The notes: generated by a model from the letters alone, not told the origin. A stretch of 44,400 bases of DNA from Candidatus Zixiibacteriota bacterium (GCA_020053015.1 JAGVNY010000036.1:1-44400), one strand, 5' to 3'. Positions 8,646-19,381 are shown, numbered from the stretch's first letter. Program-made: numbers and translations.

Positions 8646-10181
8646 TTGTTCATGCGATTCAGAAAGCGTGTCGCCGTTGGTCGATCTGGCGGCAATTTGC
8701 CTCCGATGCCGCATGATGTCCGTCTTGCTGCAGTAGTCCGCGAGATCGACAAGAAGCGATTGTTCTTCATGCTTCTGGGTGTCACGTTGTTTGCGGTTGT
8801 TTGCCTATCACCGGCGTGGCCGGACGCTGTCGATCCGAATGGCAAGCATTTCGCGCTCGGTCGAGAGGGCAAGGCTGCTCTCGGCCTGTTTCTCCTTGCC
8901 GCATCATGGTGGGTGTTTGAAGTCGTGCCAATCGGAGTGACAAGCATACTGATCGGAGTTGTGCAATCGCTCTTTCTGATCCGACCTTCGAAGGCAGCGT
9001 TCACGGATTTCTTCGATCCGTCTGTTTGGTTCATATTCGGCTCGGTCGTCATCGGTATGGCATTCAGCAGAACAGGTTTGACGAAGAGAATGGCCTATAA
9101 GATGCTCTCGGTGGTCGGCGAGAAGACCAGCATGATCTATCTTGGAGCGTTTGTCATGACAGCGGCGATGACGCTGATCATGGCGCACACCGCTGTCGCA
9201 GCAGCGGTGTTCCCACTTCTGATGGCGATTCACGGACTCTATGAAGAAAGTGAAAGACCAACCAGATTCGGCAAAGGGCTGTTCATCGGAATGGCGTTTT
9301 CGGCGGGTGCCGGCAGCATCATAACGCTACTTGGCTCGGCGAGAGCTGCGGTCGCGGTTGGTTTCTTCAAGGACTGGACAGGCCGGGAGATTTCGTTCTT
9401 CGGTCTAACATACTACATGCTGCCTGTCGGAGCGTTGATGGTCTTTGTCATCTGGGCTCTTATGATGATACTTTACCGTCCGGAAAGGAGAAGCATTGAG
9501 GGTCTTCGCGAAAGAGCAGCCGCTCTGGCAGCGTCGCTCGGGAGATTTAGCCGGGGCGAAGTGCTTACACTGGTCACGGTCTTCGTGATAATAGCGGCGA
9601 TGAGTTTGCGGTCTCTGATTCCTGCGCTCAATGTAATGGACAAAAGTGCGATTATACTGGTAGCTACGATTCTGTTTTTCGTCTTCAAGATACTCACGAT
9701 CAAAGATCTGGAAGAGATACCCTGGAACATAGTGCTTCTGTTCGGTGGCGCAATGAGCATCGGCTTCTGTCTTTGGCAGACAGGCGCTGCTGAATGGCTC
9801 GCGATCGAATGGCTCGGCATTCTGTCGGGTTCAGGCTGGATAATTTTCGTTCTTGGTGTGTCGCTCTTCGTGTTGGGAATGACCAATCTTATCATGAACG
9901 TTGCTGCGATCGCAATCTCCCTGCCCGTGGCGTTGGTGATGGCGCCCTATCTGGGGGTACAACCTGAAGTAGTAATGTTCTCCTCACTCGTGACCGCAGG
10001 GATGCCGTTTATGTTTCTGATAGGCGCTGCGCCGAACGCTATCGCTTATGAGAGTCGCCAGTTCTCGAGCGGCGAGTTTCTCAAGGCGGGCATACCTGCA
10101 AGCCTCATTCTGATGATGATCCTTGCCCTTTTTGTCGCTGTAATATGGCCGCTGATGGGAATGCCCGTCAGGGTTCATTAG
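8646..10181 (+). CDS. SLC13/DASS-family anion (dicarboxylate/sulfate-type) transporter
   Basis: Multi-pass membrane protein; WWVFEVVPIGVTSILIG, PFMFLIGAAPNAIAYES motifs of the DASS family. TTG 8646 or ATG 8652 start. Confidence 0.85.
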   Translation: MFMRFRKRVAVGRSGGNLPPMPHDVRLAAVVREIDKKRLFFMLLGVTLFAVVCLSPAWPDAVDPNGKHFALGREGKAALGLFLLAASWWVFEVVPIGVTSILIGVVQSLFLIRPSKAAFTDFFDPSVWFIFGSVVIGMAFSRTGLTKRMAYKMLSVVGEKTSMIYLGAFVMTAAMTLIMAHTAVAAAVFPLLMAIHGLYEESERPTRFGKGLFIGMAFSAGAGSIITLLGSARAAVAVGFFKDWTGREISFFGLTYYMLPVGALMVFVIWALMMILYRPERRSIEGLRERAAALAASLGRFSRGEVLTLVTVFVIIAAMSLRSLIPALNVMDKSAIILVATILFFVFKILTIKDLEEIPWNIVLLFGGAMSIGFCLWQTGAAEWLAIEWLGILSGSGWIIFVLGVSLFVLGMTNLIMNVAAIAISLPVALVMAPYLGVQPEVVMFSSLVTAGMPFMFLIGAAPNAIAYESRQFSSGEFLKAGIPASLILMMILALFVAVIWPLMGMPVRVH

Positions 10182-10301
10182 CCGCAACGTTCAACATCGC
10201 GCCATTCTGGACTAACACTCTGTGGGAATCGGTTCACGACGACCGGCGAGTTTGCTTTTGCAGGGCAATACCGATGAAGAGGGGACGGGTGAAATCATGA
10301 A

Positions 10302-10374
10302 AGCCACCGAGCGGGATCGAACCGCTGACCTGACGATTACGAATCGTCTGCTCTACCAGCTGAGCTACGGTGGC
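10302..10374 (-). tRNA. tRNA-Thr (anticodon CGT)
   Basis: Reverse complement GCCACCGTAGCTCAGCTGGTAGAGCAGACGATTCGTAATCGTCAGGTCAGCGGTTCGATCCCGCTCGGTGGC; anticodon stem GACGA/TCGTC, loop TTCGTAA. Confidence 0.96.
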
Positions 10375-10572
10375 ACTTGTGTCGCGCACGCGACGGGGGG
10401 TATTAAACATCAATCGGGAACTCGAAGCAACCGAAAATTTCGTCGTTTCGGAGTAGAACAGACGGGATCGAATCGACGTCTGGCTGCGTGCAGCGCCAAC
10501 GTCACACAAGAGCGTGTAGATAAACACCCAACAATGACGCGGTCAGCATCCGATATGAAGCAAACACAAAAA

Positions 10573-10637
10573 GAGGGTGTCTCTGGTAGGGTAGAGGGGG
10601 CTAGGAAACTACCCAGGGACAGCAGAGGAACACCCTC
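10573..10637 (-). terminator. Rho-independent terminator downstream of the response-regulator gene
   Basis: Outer stem GAGGGTGT/ACACCCTC, inner GGGTAG/CTACCC; on the minus strand followed by TTTTTGTGTTT. Confidence 0.6.
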
Positions 10638-10678
10638 AAATTCATCCAAATTCTAATCTAATCCGAGTGATTTGAATG

Positions 10679-11374
10679 TCAAGGCATTTTTTTCGGCGAC
10701 CCATCGAGGTGTTCTGTGATGAGGAATCCTTTCTTGATGGCATAGTCCCGGAGCTCAGCGTAGGATTTCGTCTTCAGTTTCTTGGCAATGTTTGATCGGT
10801 GCGCCTCGACAGTTTTGGGGCTAATGAATAGCAGAGAAGCAACCGCTTTCGTGCTCTTGCCTTCCGCAACGAGCTGAAGCACCTCTCGTTCCCTTGAGGT
10901 TAGGTTATCCAGCGCCATTTTCTTCGCCTTGCCTCCGAAGTCCTTGATGTACTCCCGGACGACTTTGGTGCAGATAGGCGGACTCAAGAAATGATGGCCT
11001 TGTGTGATGGCCCTAATCCCCCACACAAGTTCCTCGACAGCGCTGTCCTTGAGAATGTAACCTGACACCCCGGCGATGAGAGCCTGCTTGACATATTCTT
11101 CGTTCTCGTACATTGACAGTATGAGGACACGCACACTTGGATGGTGAGACTGGATCTGCCTGGCTGCCTCCAGACCGTTTAGCCGGGGCATGGCAATGTC
11201 GAGTATTGCGATATCCGGTTTCCGTTCGGAGATGATAGAGAGAGCCTCACGGCCATCGGATGCTTCGCCGACGATTTCGAATTCCGTATGCTCCTCAAGG
11301 AGCTTTCTGATCCCCTGACGGAGCATCAGATGGTCATCAACCAGGACTATTCTGACGGTTTTCATGGTAGCCAA
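10679..11374 (-). CDS. NarL/LuxR-family response regulator
   Basis: Receiver domain IRIVLVDDHLMLRQG...DIAILDIAMPRLNG...and HTH LTSREREVLQLVAEGKSTKAVASLLFISPKTVEAHRSNI. Confidence 0.93.
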   Translation of the reverse strand: MATMKTVRIVLVDDHLMLRQGIRKLLEEHTEFEIVGEASDGREALSIISERKPDIAILDIAMPRLNGLEAARQIQSHHPSVRVLILSMYENEEYVKQALIAGVSGYILKDSAVEELVWGIRAITQGHHFLSPPICTKVVREYIKDFGGKAKKMALDNLTSREREVLQLVAEGKSTKAVASLLFISPKTVEAHRSNIAKKLKTKSYAELRDYAIKKGFLITEHLDGSPKKMP

Positions 11375-13650
11375 GGTATCCTTGTTTTGATTTGTGTCCC
11401 TCTGCCCGATTCGGAGCGGATAAGAAACTTGCCTCCGCGGTTCTCAACTTGCTGGCGTATGCTCGCCAAGCCGAAGCCCGTTACTGCATCGGTTTCGGAG
11501 TCTAACTGTCTCGTGTCGAAACCCTTGCCGTTGTCAGACACAATCAGAGTGCACTCGCCGAAACGACTCGACAAACTCACCTTCACTCTTGTGGATTCGG
11601 CATGTTTGGCTGCGTTCGTTAGCGTCTCCTGAACGATTCGGTAGATGACGGCTTCCAACTCCGGCGATCTCGTTGAAATTCGGAAGTTCTCTACGAAGTC
11701 GATTCTGATGCCGGTTCTTCTTGAGAAGTGATTCACGAACCATGATAGCGCGGGGACAAGTCCGAGGTCGTCGAGCATTGGGGGACGGAGATCGGCAGTG
11801 AGATTCCTCACTTGAGAAATCACGTTGTTCAGTTCGGAGTCGAGTTCTTTGATCACTGCCATCAATTTACCTTTTTGCGGAGTTATCGCCTTCTTCGCCA
11901 TCTGAAGATTAATCCTCAGCATGGCGAGCTCAGCTCCGATTTGATCGTGCAGGTTTCTTGCGATCTTGCGGCGCTCCGTTTCCTGCGATTCGAAAACGCG
12001 CGTCGACAGCCATCCGGCTCTTCTGTAACGACCGGTGATGAAATCCATCAGCCTGCAATTCTCCATGGCGGTGGCGATCATGCTGCCGAGAATCTCGAAT
12101 GTCCTCCTCTGACGTTCATTGATGTCATTATGAGCAACCGTATACCCGAGAAAGAGCAGTCCCAGCCGGTGTTCCCGGGACACCAGCGGCATGGCCACAG
12201 CCGACTTCAGGCCGATTTCCCTGAAGTAGTCGCGAACGTACGCATTCTTGACCCTGTAGGTCGACATATCGGTGGCGACCAGCATCTTGCCGCCCGCAGC
12301 AAGGGAAAGGAATTCTCTGGAGTCCTGCTTGATCCGGGTTACGTCAAATGCTGCGACGCCGGTGCCGGGTCTGACCGCCTTCGCAATGCGCAGCCGCCGT
12401 TCATCCTCGGGATCGACGTAGATTACCGCCGCGCGGTCGACCCCAAGTCTCGTAACGAATGTGTTGACGGCGAAGTCAAGCGTGGTGTCCATATCGAACG
12501 TGCTTGAGAGCTTCCTCCCAAGCTCGAACAACACAGACAGGTCCTCGTTTCGGCGTTCCAGATCGTCCGAATTCGACTGGATCTCTTCATACATCAGCGC
12601 AGTCCCGATGCCCTGGCACAAATGCATTGTCAGAGTTCGCAGGAAGTTACGCTCTATTCGGCTGGGCGATTCCCTGAATCTGAGGTAACCGAAGACGGCT
12701 ATGCCGCTGTAACCCCTTCCACAATTCAATCGGAATACAAGTGCAGACTTCAGGTTTCTTGATCGCAGAAACTTTCGAAGTGGTTGGCTTGCATCTCCCG
12801 AAGATAGAAGGCGCACACCGCGCGAGGATTTCATCTCAGACTTCAGAGTCAGCACATCAGCTTCCGTAAGGCCTCTTGTCGCGGCCGATTTCTCGCAATT
12901 ACGGGAGACTCTTCGACCGGCAAAATACTCGTCGGCGATGCACCGTCCTCGGATCACGGCTAATCCGCAGTAGTCAATATCTCCGCTTTCCACTATCGCC
13001 CTGCAGGCCACTGGAATAACACGATCAATCAATACCCTTCCAGATACGGACTTGCCGACGGCCGCCACTACCTTCTGAAACGCCGCGCGCTCTTTGCCTG
13101 CTTCGACTGACTTCGAGAGATGGCGGACGCTTCGCTGCAGCTGACTATTTGCCTTAAGCAGGTACTGTGCCGTCTCGAGATTCGTCAATGCAGCTGCGGT
13201 GATTCTTGAGTGGATCGACAATCTCGCCAGTTCGTTAGCAGAGAAGACCGGATCGTCACTACGACGCGAGATTACCAATATCCCGTTCATCCGTTTGTGG
13301 CATACCAGCGGCTGGACAAGATATCTAAGCGACCTTCGGCGCTCTTGCAAGCCAAGAGCGCGAATCAGGCGTTTGGCGGGGAGAGTTGAGCCGGCAGCAG
13401 CTGTCAGACCGTCGGATCGCAGAAAGCGGAGACTTGGTCCCGCATCAGGCAGATTCCTGCCAGGTCGGGAGCGCAGAGAAGGCAGGGAGATCACCAAACT
13501 GAGAGTGCCGCAGTCGTCATAACGATACGCGTTCACCGATTCGCAAGGAATTTCAGATTTGATCTGCCGCAAAGTAAGCCTGACCGCGCGTTTGCAAATC
13601 AAAGCCTGTTTGCCGGATATTTGTACTGGCTGGACTTCCTCCGTAGCCAA
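11362..13650 (-). CDS. GAF-domain sensor histidine kinase (HisKA_3, NarX-type)
   Basis: ERRKIARNLHDQIGAELAMLRINLQ (HisKA_3) and HATPase_c motifs VSDNGKGFD, GFGLASIRQQVENRGGKF; upstream GAF-like regions; overlaps the RR gene. Confidence 0.9.
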   Translation of the reverse strand: MATEEVQPVQISGKQALICKRAVRLTLRQIKSEIPCESVNAYRYDDCGTLSLVISLPSLRSRPGRNLPDAGPSLRFLRSDGLTAAAGSTLPAKRLIRALGLQERRRSLRYLVQPLVCHKRMNGILVISRRSDDPVFSANELARLSIHSRITAAALTNLETAQYLLKANSQLQRSVRHLSKSVEAGKERAAFQKVVAAVGKSVSGRVLIDRVIPVACRAIVESGDIDYCGLAVIRGRCIADEYFAGRRVSRNCEKSAATRGLTEADVLTLKSEMKSSRGVRLLSSGDASQPLRKFLRSRNLKSALVFRLNCGRGYSGIAVFGYLRFRESPSRIERNFLRTLTMHLCQGIGTALMYEEIQSNSDDLERRNEDLSVLFELGRKLSSTFDMDTTLDFAVNTFVTRLGVDRAAVIYVDPEDERRLRIAKAVRPGTGVAAFDVTRIKQDSREFLSLAAGGKMLVATDMSTYRVKNAYVRDYFREIGLKSAVAMPLVSREHRLGLLFLGYTVAHNDINERQRRTFEILGSMIATAMENCRLMDFITGRYRRAGWLSTRVFESQETERRKIARNLHDQIGAELAMLRINLQMAKKAITPQKGKLMAVIKELDSELNNVISQVRNLTADLRPPMLDDLGLVPALSWFVNHFSRRTGIRIDFVENFRISTRSPELEAVIYRIVQETLTNAAKHAESTRVKVSLSSRFGECTLIVSDNGKGFDTRQLDSETDAVTGFGLASIRQQVENRGGKFLIRSESGRGTQIKTRIPWLP

Positions 13651-13850
13651 AGCTCACTCCTTCTGCTCATGCCGAGATGCCACTAACCAGGCGAAGGTTC
13701 TATCCTGAGGAAGCGCCAAATCACTTCGGAGCAGGAATCAGGGCATATCCCTCGTGTCAATTATACAACGGCGATTGGCTGTGCGCAAGCGTAGTCGCGA
13801 GCGGGCAGCGCTCACCCAACCTCTGTCCCCGGGCTGAAGGATACCCTACA

Positions 13851-14582
13851 TCAACTTGTGGGGATGAACAGCGGAATTGTCAGTCTTTGCTTCTGCGGAT
13901 CATTGGTTTCGACGGTCACGGAGTACCAGGGCTTCTTCAGCGATCCGTGCGGAGACTTGTACTTCACTACAAGGTCGACCGACTGCCCAGCCGGGACTCT
14001 ATCGCGCGATAGCTTTGCGTCCAGATACGGCTCGCCTCCATCAACGACTTTCAGCTCCAGAGGTTCTGCGCCTGTATTGGTTATCTTCACCTTGAAACTC
14101 GTTGCGGTCTTGTTGCCGCTTACAGGAGTGCCATCAACAACGCTTGGGGTTGCGGAAAGCATCGGATGAGGTTTGTCTACCATTGCGCTGAAATACACAT
14201 CGGAGACGGGGTCCACCGGGTCATTGGACATAATCGTGACTTTCTTCTCTATCCGTCCCATGAACTTGCCGGAATCGAAGATTACATCAAGCGATGATAT
14301 CTCTCCGGGAGCGATGTCAGACTTGCTTAACGGCGCGCTTGTGCACCCGCAGCTGGGCGTAACCTTGATTATTCGAAGAGTGTCGACCCCTTTGTTCTCT
14401 ATGTAGTAAGTGTGCATCGCACTTGAGCCGTTTGGCATGAATCCGAAATCGAACTTATGTTCGGTGAAGTCTATCGTCGCATTCAAGGGCTTGTCCAGCT
14501 TATCGGTCGCAGTCGTCAAGTTAGCTGTAGCGATTACTCCAACTGCCATCGAGAGGGCTACGATGCGTTTTCCTGCAAGCAC
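13851..14582 (-). CDS. DUF1573-family exported protein
   Basis: FDFGFMPNGSSAMHTYYIENKGVDTLRIIKVTPSCGCTSAPLSKSDIAPGE is the DUF1573 pattern; N-terminal signal peptide. Confidence 0.85.
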   Translation of the reverse strand: MLAGKRIVALSMAVGVIATANLTTATDKLDKPLNATIDFTEHKFDFGFMPNGSSAMHTYYIENKGVDTLRIIKVTPSCGCTSAPLSKSDIAPGEISSLDVIFDSGKFMGRIEKKVTIMSNDPVDPVSDVYFSAMVDKPHPMLSATPSVVDGTPVSGNKTATSFKVKITNTGAEPLELKVVDGGEPYLDAKLSRDRVPAGQSVDLVVKYKSPHGSLKKPWYSVTVETNDPQKQRLTIPLFIPTS

Positions 14583-14633
14583 GTCTCCTCCTGACTGTTA
14601 ATCAAGTGAATGGTCGACGAACACGGCCGAAGT

Positions 14634-15608
14634 CTAATCCAAGCTAAAGCCGTGCTCTCTCATCCAATCATCATTATACAACTTGGAAAGGTATCTGATC
14701 CCACTGTCCGGGAACAACATGACTACTAAATCACTTCGCTTCAGGTTTCTTGCCATCTTTCTTGTGGCCCACAGGACTGAACCGGATGACCCGCCTGCGG
14801 ATATCCCCTCCCGACGGCACAGCTCGCGAGCTGTCCTGAAAGAGTCCGCATCAGATACCTGAATCACATCATCAACGTATTCCTTCAGATAGGCTTTCGT
14901 TATGACATCTGTGCCGATCCCCTCGACTTTGTAAGGTCTGGCCTCGGGAAGCGGGTCGCCTTTGGAGTAGGCCGTGAAGAGGGAACCTACGGGGTCCACA
15001 CCGATCGTCACTACCTTTGGATTCCTCTCCTTAAGGTACTTCGATGTACCCGAGATCGTGCCCCCTGTGCCGATGCCGCAAATAAAGTGGGTTATCTTGC
15101 CATCTGTGTCTTCCCAAATCTCAGGGCCGGTCGTAGCATAGTGGGCATCGACGTTTATCTGACTGTGGTACTGATCCATGTAGAAGTAACCGGGATTCTG
15201 GCCGATTCTGCGCGCTACCATGTAGTAGCTCTGCGGGTCATCGTGAGGAAGGTCTGCGGGCGTGACAATGACGTCGGCGCCATACGATTTGATGAGGTCC
15301 TTCTTCTCCTTACTTGTCTTCTCGGAAGTGGTGAAGACAGACTTGTAACCCTTTGCTGCAGCTACCATTGCCGCCCCTGATCCAGTGTTGCCGGACGTGT
15401 TGTCTATGATGATGTCGTCCTTCGTCAGACTGCCGGTCTTCTCGCCATGTGTGATCATATAATAGGCCATTCGGTCTTTGACGGAGCCTCCCGGGTTCAT
15501 GAACTCAAGCTTGGCAAGGATTAAAGGGGGAAGATCAGCGACTGTATCGCTGAGTTTCACCAAAGGCGTCTTGCCAATTAGATCACAAATGCTGTCGTAG
15601 TATCTCAC
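14634..15608 (-). CDS. PLP-dependent cystathionine beta-synthase/cysteine synthase family protein
   Basis: NPGGSVKDRMA (PLP lysine), NTSGNTGSG, GIGTGGTISGTSKYLKE, GGSSGS. Confidence 0.9.
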   Translation of the reverse strand: MRYYDSICDLIGKTPLVKLSDTVADLPPLILAKLEFMNPGGSVKDRMAYYMITHGEKTGSLTKDDIIIDNTSGNTGSGAAMVAAAKGYKSVFTTSEKTSKEKKDLIKSYGADVIVTPADLPHDDPQSYYMVARRIGQNPGYFYMDQYHSQINVDAHYATTGPEIWEDTDGKITHFICGIGTGGTISGTSKYLKERNPKVVTIGVDPVGSLFTAYSKGDPLPEARPYKVEGIGTDVITKAYLKEYVDDVIQVSDADSFRTARELCRREGISAGGSSGSVLWATRKMARNLKRSDLVVMLFPDSGIRYLSKLYNDDWMREHGFSLD

Positions 15609-16543
15609 CTCGATCCCTTTCCTGGAGATTCCTCATACGGTTCCACGTGTATCATCGCGTCCTGCAATCTGGATATGGCTTTGTACAGGTCTGATTTCAG
15701 ACTCCTGGCAATGTCATGTCCTTCTTTCACAGTAAGGTCGGCGCAAACCATAATCTTAATATCGGCAATGTATGTCGTCCCGACCGACCTGACCTTGATG
15801 TCTCGAACATGTTTAACACCACAATGTGCTCTCGCGGTTTCAAGAATCTTGCGCGTCAGCTCCGGATCAGGAGATCCGCCCATGAGAAAGTGGAGGTTGT
15901 TGATCATGATCTTCACGGCGTTCTTGAGAATGAGAATGCCTATCCAAATACCGGCAATCGGGTCGAGAATAGGCACTCCGACTTGAGCAACGACTATTCC
16001 GATGAGCGCTCCGGCAGAGGCGTACACATCCGATCTATGATCGTAAGCATTGGCAATCACAGCAGGCGAATTCGTGCGACGTCCTGCTCTGATGGTCCAT
16101 CTGTAAAGACTCTCTTTGACGATTATGGTAAAGAGCGCGACAGCAGTGGCAAGTTTCGACGGAACGACGTAGTCCTTGTCGATCATGACATGAATTGCAT
16201 TGTACCCGATGTATACTCCGGTAGCCACAAGCAGCGTGGCGACGAAGAGAGCTGAGAGCGTGTCAGCGTGACCGTGTCCATATGGGTGTCCATCGTCTGG
16301 AGGGCGCCGTGCAATCCTTATCCCGATCCAAACGACACTATTGGAGACGATATCCAAGAGTGAATTCAGAGCGTCAGCAAGCAACGCGCGGCTTTGGCCG
16401 ACAACGCCGCCTGTGATCTTCAGAGCGAAGAGAAGTATGTTGAAGGCAAACGAAACTCTCGTTGTGCCTTCCTCGGTTGCGGAAAAGACGCCCATTCTGC
16501 TTGACTGTGCCTTTGCTGTTCGATCCTCTCTTGAGTGAGGCAC
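15605..16543 (-). CDS. Cation diffusion facilitator (CDF) family transporter
   Basis: LLADALNSLLDIVSNSVV, HPYGHGHADTLSAL, AYDHRSDVYASAGALIG; C-terminal cytoplasmic domain; 4-nt overlap with next gene. Confidence 0.92.
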   Translation of the reverse strand: MPHSREDRTAKAQSSRMGVFSATEEGTTRVSFAFNILLFALKITGGVVGQSRALLADALNSLLDIVSNSVVWIGIRIARRPPDDGHPYGHGHADTLSALFVATLLVATGVYIGYNAIHVMIDKDYVVPSKLATAVALFTIIVKESLYRWTIRAGRRTNSPAVIANAYDHRSDVYASAGALIGIVVAQVGVPILDPIAGIWIGILILKNAVKIMINNLHFLMGGSPDPELTRKILETARAHCGVKHVRDIKVRSVGTTYIADIKIMVCADLTVKEGHDIARSLKSDLYKAISRLQDAMIHVEPYEESPGKGSR

Positions 16544-16644
16544 CCTATGTGCGATTCGGCGCCTACTGCATCACATCCCAGATGCTTGCGGAGGGATGCG
16601 AGCTTGTCAAAGCTACAGTGTTTTTGCCGGATCGGCAAACGAAA

Positions 16645-16664
16645 AGGCCGCCGTTCGGCGGCCT
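16645..16664 (-). terminator. Rho-independent terminator downstream of the TPR gene
   Basis: AGGCCGCC-GAAC-GGCGGCCT followed by TTTT on the minus strand. Confidence 0.75.
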
Positions 16665-16694
16665 CATTACTCGGACAACGGGTGAGAAGAGAGG

Positions 16695-17606
16695 TTACTG
16701 CTGGTAATCGATACCTTCCGTTTCAAAATACGATTTCAACTCCCCGAGTATATTCTGGGCTTTCTGGCGCATGTCAGCCACTTGCGAGCTCTTCATGCCG
16801 GAAGTGAGCTTCATGAAAGTGGCGTAAGCGTGGTATGCCTCGATGTAATCTTCCTGAGTCTCAAGAGCTTGGCGAGCGATTCCAAGATTGTAGAACGACT
16901 TCCAGTGAGATTTGTCCAGCGAAGACGATTTCCTGAATTCCTCAGCCGCCTTTGAATAGTCTTTCTGGGCAAGGTAAATACCGCCAAGCTGGAAGTGCGC
17001 CATCGAGTAGTTGGGATCAGCTTTGAGCGCCTTTCCGTATGTGGCGACAGCATCTGCGTCCCTTCCCGCACCCTCGTAAGAGCGCCCGAGACTCGTCAGC
17101 GCCTTTGCATCATTAGGCTGTTCCGCGATGTAAAGGTTGAACCTCTCGATAGCCTTGTCCCATTTGTCAGCCTTGTAGTAGAGGTTCGCGTATCCTCTAA
17201 GGAGTTCCGGCTCCTTGGGCTTCAGCTTGAGTGCAGCTTCAAACGCCGATTCACCGGATGGAATGTCCGAAGCTTCAACGCAGGCATAACCGAGGTTCTT
17301 CAGCCCATCATAGCTGTCCGGCTTGAGCTGAGTGTATTTCTTGAAGTTTCCGATTGCCTTCTGGTACTCTTTCTTGGAGAATTGAAGCGCGCCGAGATTG
17401 AGATAGGGGTCCGGGAATGCCGGGTCTGCTGCGATGGCGCTTTCATATGCGTTGATCGCCTCTGCCTGTTTTCCAGCTTTCTCGAATTCGATCCCCTTGT
17501 TGAACTCTTCCTGCGCCGATCCGTAAGCTGCCGCCGAAATCGTCAGAGCAAGAAGAACGGCGATTGCACAAGAAAGTCGAGACTTTGAACTCAAAGTGCT
17601 GACCAT
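16695..17606 (-). CDS. Exported TPR-repeat protein
   Basis: Signal peptide followed by repeated TPR motifs (AINAYESAIAADPAFPDPYLNLGALQ, DAVATYGKALKADPNYSMAHFQLGGIYL). Confidence 0.88.
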   Translation of the reverse strand: MVSTLSSKSRLSCAIAVLLALTISAAAYGSAQEEFNKGIEFEKAGKQAEAINAYESAIAADPAFPDPYLNLGALQFSKKEYQKAIGNFKKYTQLKPDSYDGLKNLGYACVEASDIPSGESAFEAALKLKPKEPELLRGYANLYYKADKWDKAIERFNLYIAEQPNDAKALTSLGRSYEGAGRDADAVATYGKALKADPNYSMAHFQLGGIYLAQKDYSKAAEEFRKSSSLDKSHWKSFYNLGIARQALETQEDYIEAYHAYATFMKLTSGMKSSQVADMRQKAQNILGELKSYFETEGIDYQQ

Positions 17607-17619
17607 TTCAAAAATCCTC

Positions 17620-18102
17620 TCACTTCTGCTTTAAGGTCTCTCTGTAAACTTCAAGCTTCTTTCGAACTTCGATATCCGTCAGTGCGACGATCCGGGCTGC
17701 AAGCACGGCAGCATTAGCGGCGCCCGGCTTACCAACTGCGACTGCTGCCACAGGAATACCGGGAGGCATCTGAACCACGGATAGCAGGGAATCCAAGCCG
17801 CTCAGAGAAGATCCGGGGAGAGGGACACCGATCACTGGAAGCCTCGTGTGCGAGGCTACGACCCCCGGTAACGCCGCGGACATTCCTGCAAGACAAATCA
17901 CGACTTGATACCCATTATTCTCCGCACTGCTCGCTATGCGAGCGGTTCGCTCAGGATCTCTGTGGGCCGAGCAATACTCCGTGTCAAACGAAATGCCGAG
18001 CTTGGAGAGGTGCTCTTCGCAATGGGACACGGCTTCGGAATCAGACTTCGACCCGGCTATAATTAGTACTATCTTGGCCACTGATTGTTCCTCAATGGGC
18101 AT
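17620..18102 (-). CDS. purE: N5-carboxyaminoimidazole ribonucleotide mutase
   Basis: IIAGSKSDSE, EYCSAHRDPERT, CLAGMSAALPGVVASHTRLPVIGVPLPGSSLSGLDSLLSVVQMPPGIPVAAVAVG. Confidence 0.93.
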   Translation of the reverse strand: MPIEEQSVAKIVLIIAGSKSDSEAVSHCEEHLSKLGISFDTEYCSAHRDPERTARIASSAENNGYQVVICLAGMSAALPGVVASHTRLPVIGVPLPGSSLSGLDSLLSVVQMPPGIPVAAVAVGKPGAANAAVLAARIVALTDIEVRKKLEVYRETLKQK

Positions 18103-19381
18103 ACCTGCCCCAGCGACGGGTTGCTTTTTGTCCGATATCGGTTCTATAGAACGCGCCCTCGAACTTTATTCTGTCTGCGATATCGTATGCGCCGGCGATC
18201 GCGTCATGCAAGTTGGCATTAAGGCCCGTGACGCCTAACACTCTGCCGCCGTTTGTAACGATGCCATTGTCGAGTTTCTTAGTGCCGGCGTGAAAGACGT
18301 GGCACTTGTCATCCCTGCGGTCGGTTGGCAGACCTTTAATTAGCGTTCCCTTCTCATAGGTCCCGGGATAGCCTTTGGAGGCCATTATTACACAGACAGC
18401 GTACGCATCCCTCCAGGTCAACTCCTCGAGTGACAGATTGCCGTCGACGATCGAGATGAACACTTCTGCCAGATCGTTCTCCAGCAGCGGCAGGACAACC
18501 TGAGTTTCCGGATCCCCGAAACGGCAATTGAATTCAATCACCTTAGGCCCCCGATCGTTGACCATGAGGCCTGCATAGAGAATACCCTTAAAGGTGCGGT
18601 TTCTTGCCTTCAGGCCTCTGACCGTGGGCTCAAGCACAAGGTCCATGATGTCAACCATCAAGCTGTCTGTCACGAATGGCACCGGACAGTACGCTCCCAT
18701 CCCTCCTGTGTTTGGACCCTGGTCACCATCGCGGACTGCCTTGTGATCCTGGGAGGGGAGCATCGGAAGCACGGTCTTCCCATCGGTGAAAGCCATCACG
18801 GTAATTTCCTCGCCGATGAGCTTGTCCTCTATTATGACCTTGCTCCCCGCTTCGCCGAAAATCTTGTCGACCATCATCCTGTCGACCGTCTCCCGGGCCT
18901 CCTCGACATTGTTGACGATTATGGCGCCTTTGCCCGCAGCGAGGCCATCCGCCTTGATGACCAATGGGTAACGTGTGTCGCCGCAGAACCGGAGCGCCTC
19001 CTCCCGGTCATCGAAGATCTTGAACGGAGCGGTAGGAATATGGTTCTCTCGCATGAACTCCTTCGCAAACGCCTTGGAGCCTTCGATTATAGACGCCTCT
19101 CGTGTCGGTCCGAAAATCCGGAGTCCTTGTGTTTCGAATTCGTCCACTATGCCGTGAGTCAGAGGGTCTTCGGGACCAACCACAGTCAGATCGATTCGCT
19201 CTCTCTTGGCGAAAGAGGCGAGACCGGCAATGTCCAACATCTCTATAGGGAGACATTGCGCTATTTCGGCAATGCCTGCGTTTCCCGGAGCACAGTAAAT
19301 CTTCGAGACGATCTTGGATCGGGAAAGCTTCCAACAGATTGCGTGCTCCCGACCTCCTGCTCCAACTACAAGTATGTTCAT
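18092..19381 (-). CDS. purD: Phosphoribosylamine-glycine ligase
   Basis: MNILVVGAGGREHAICWKL, GPEDPLTHGIVDEF, VIKADGLAAGKG, NTGGMGAYCP, EFNCRFGDPETQ. Confidence 0.97.
   Translation of the reverse strand: MNILVVGAGGREHAICWKLSRSKIVSKIYCAPGNAGIAEIAQCLPIEMLDIAGLASFAKRERIDLTVVGPEDPLTHGIVDEFETQGLRIFGPTREASIIEGSKAFAKEFMRENHIPTAPFKIFDDREEALRFCGDTRYPLVIKADGLAAGKGAIIVNNVEEARETVDRMMVDKIFGEAGSKVIIEDKLIGEEITVMAFTDGKTVLPMLPSQDHKAVRDGDQGPNTGGMGAYCPVPFVTDSLMVDIMDLVLEPTVRGLKARNRTFKGILYAGLMVNDRGPKVIEFNCRFGDPETQVVLPLLENDLAEVFISIVDGNLSLEELTWRDAYAVCVIMASKGYPGTYEKGTLIKGLPTDRRDDKCHVFHAGTKKLDNGIVTNGGRVLGVTGLNANLHDAIAGAYDIADRIKFEGAFYRTDIGQKATRRWGRYAH

Noticed and set aside
10222-10656. 144-aa ORF spanning the tRNA-Thr region
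   Set aside because: Runs antisense through the tRNA and the terminator; not a credible protein.
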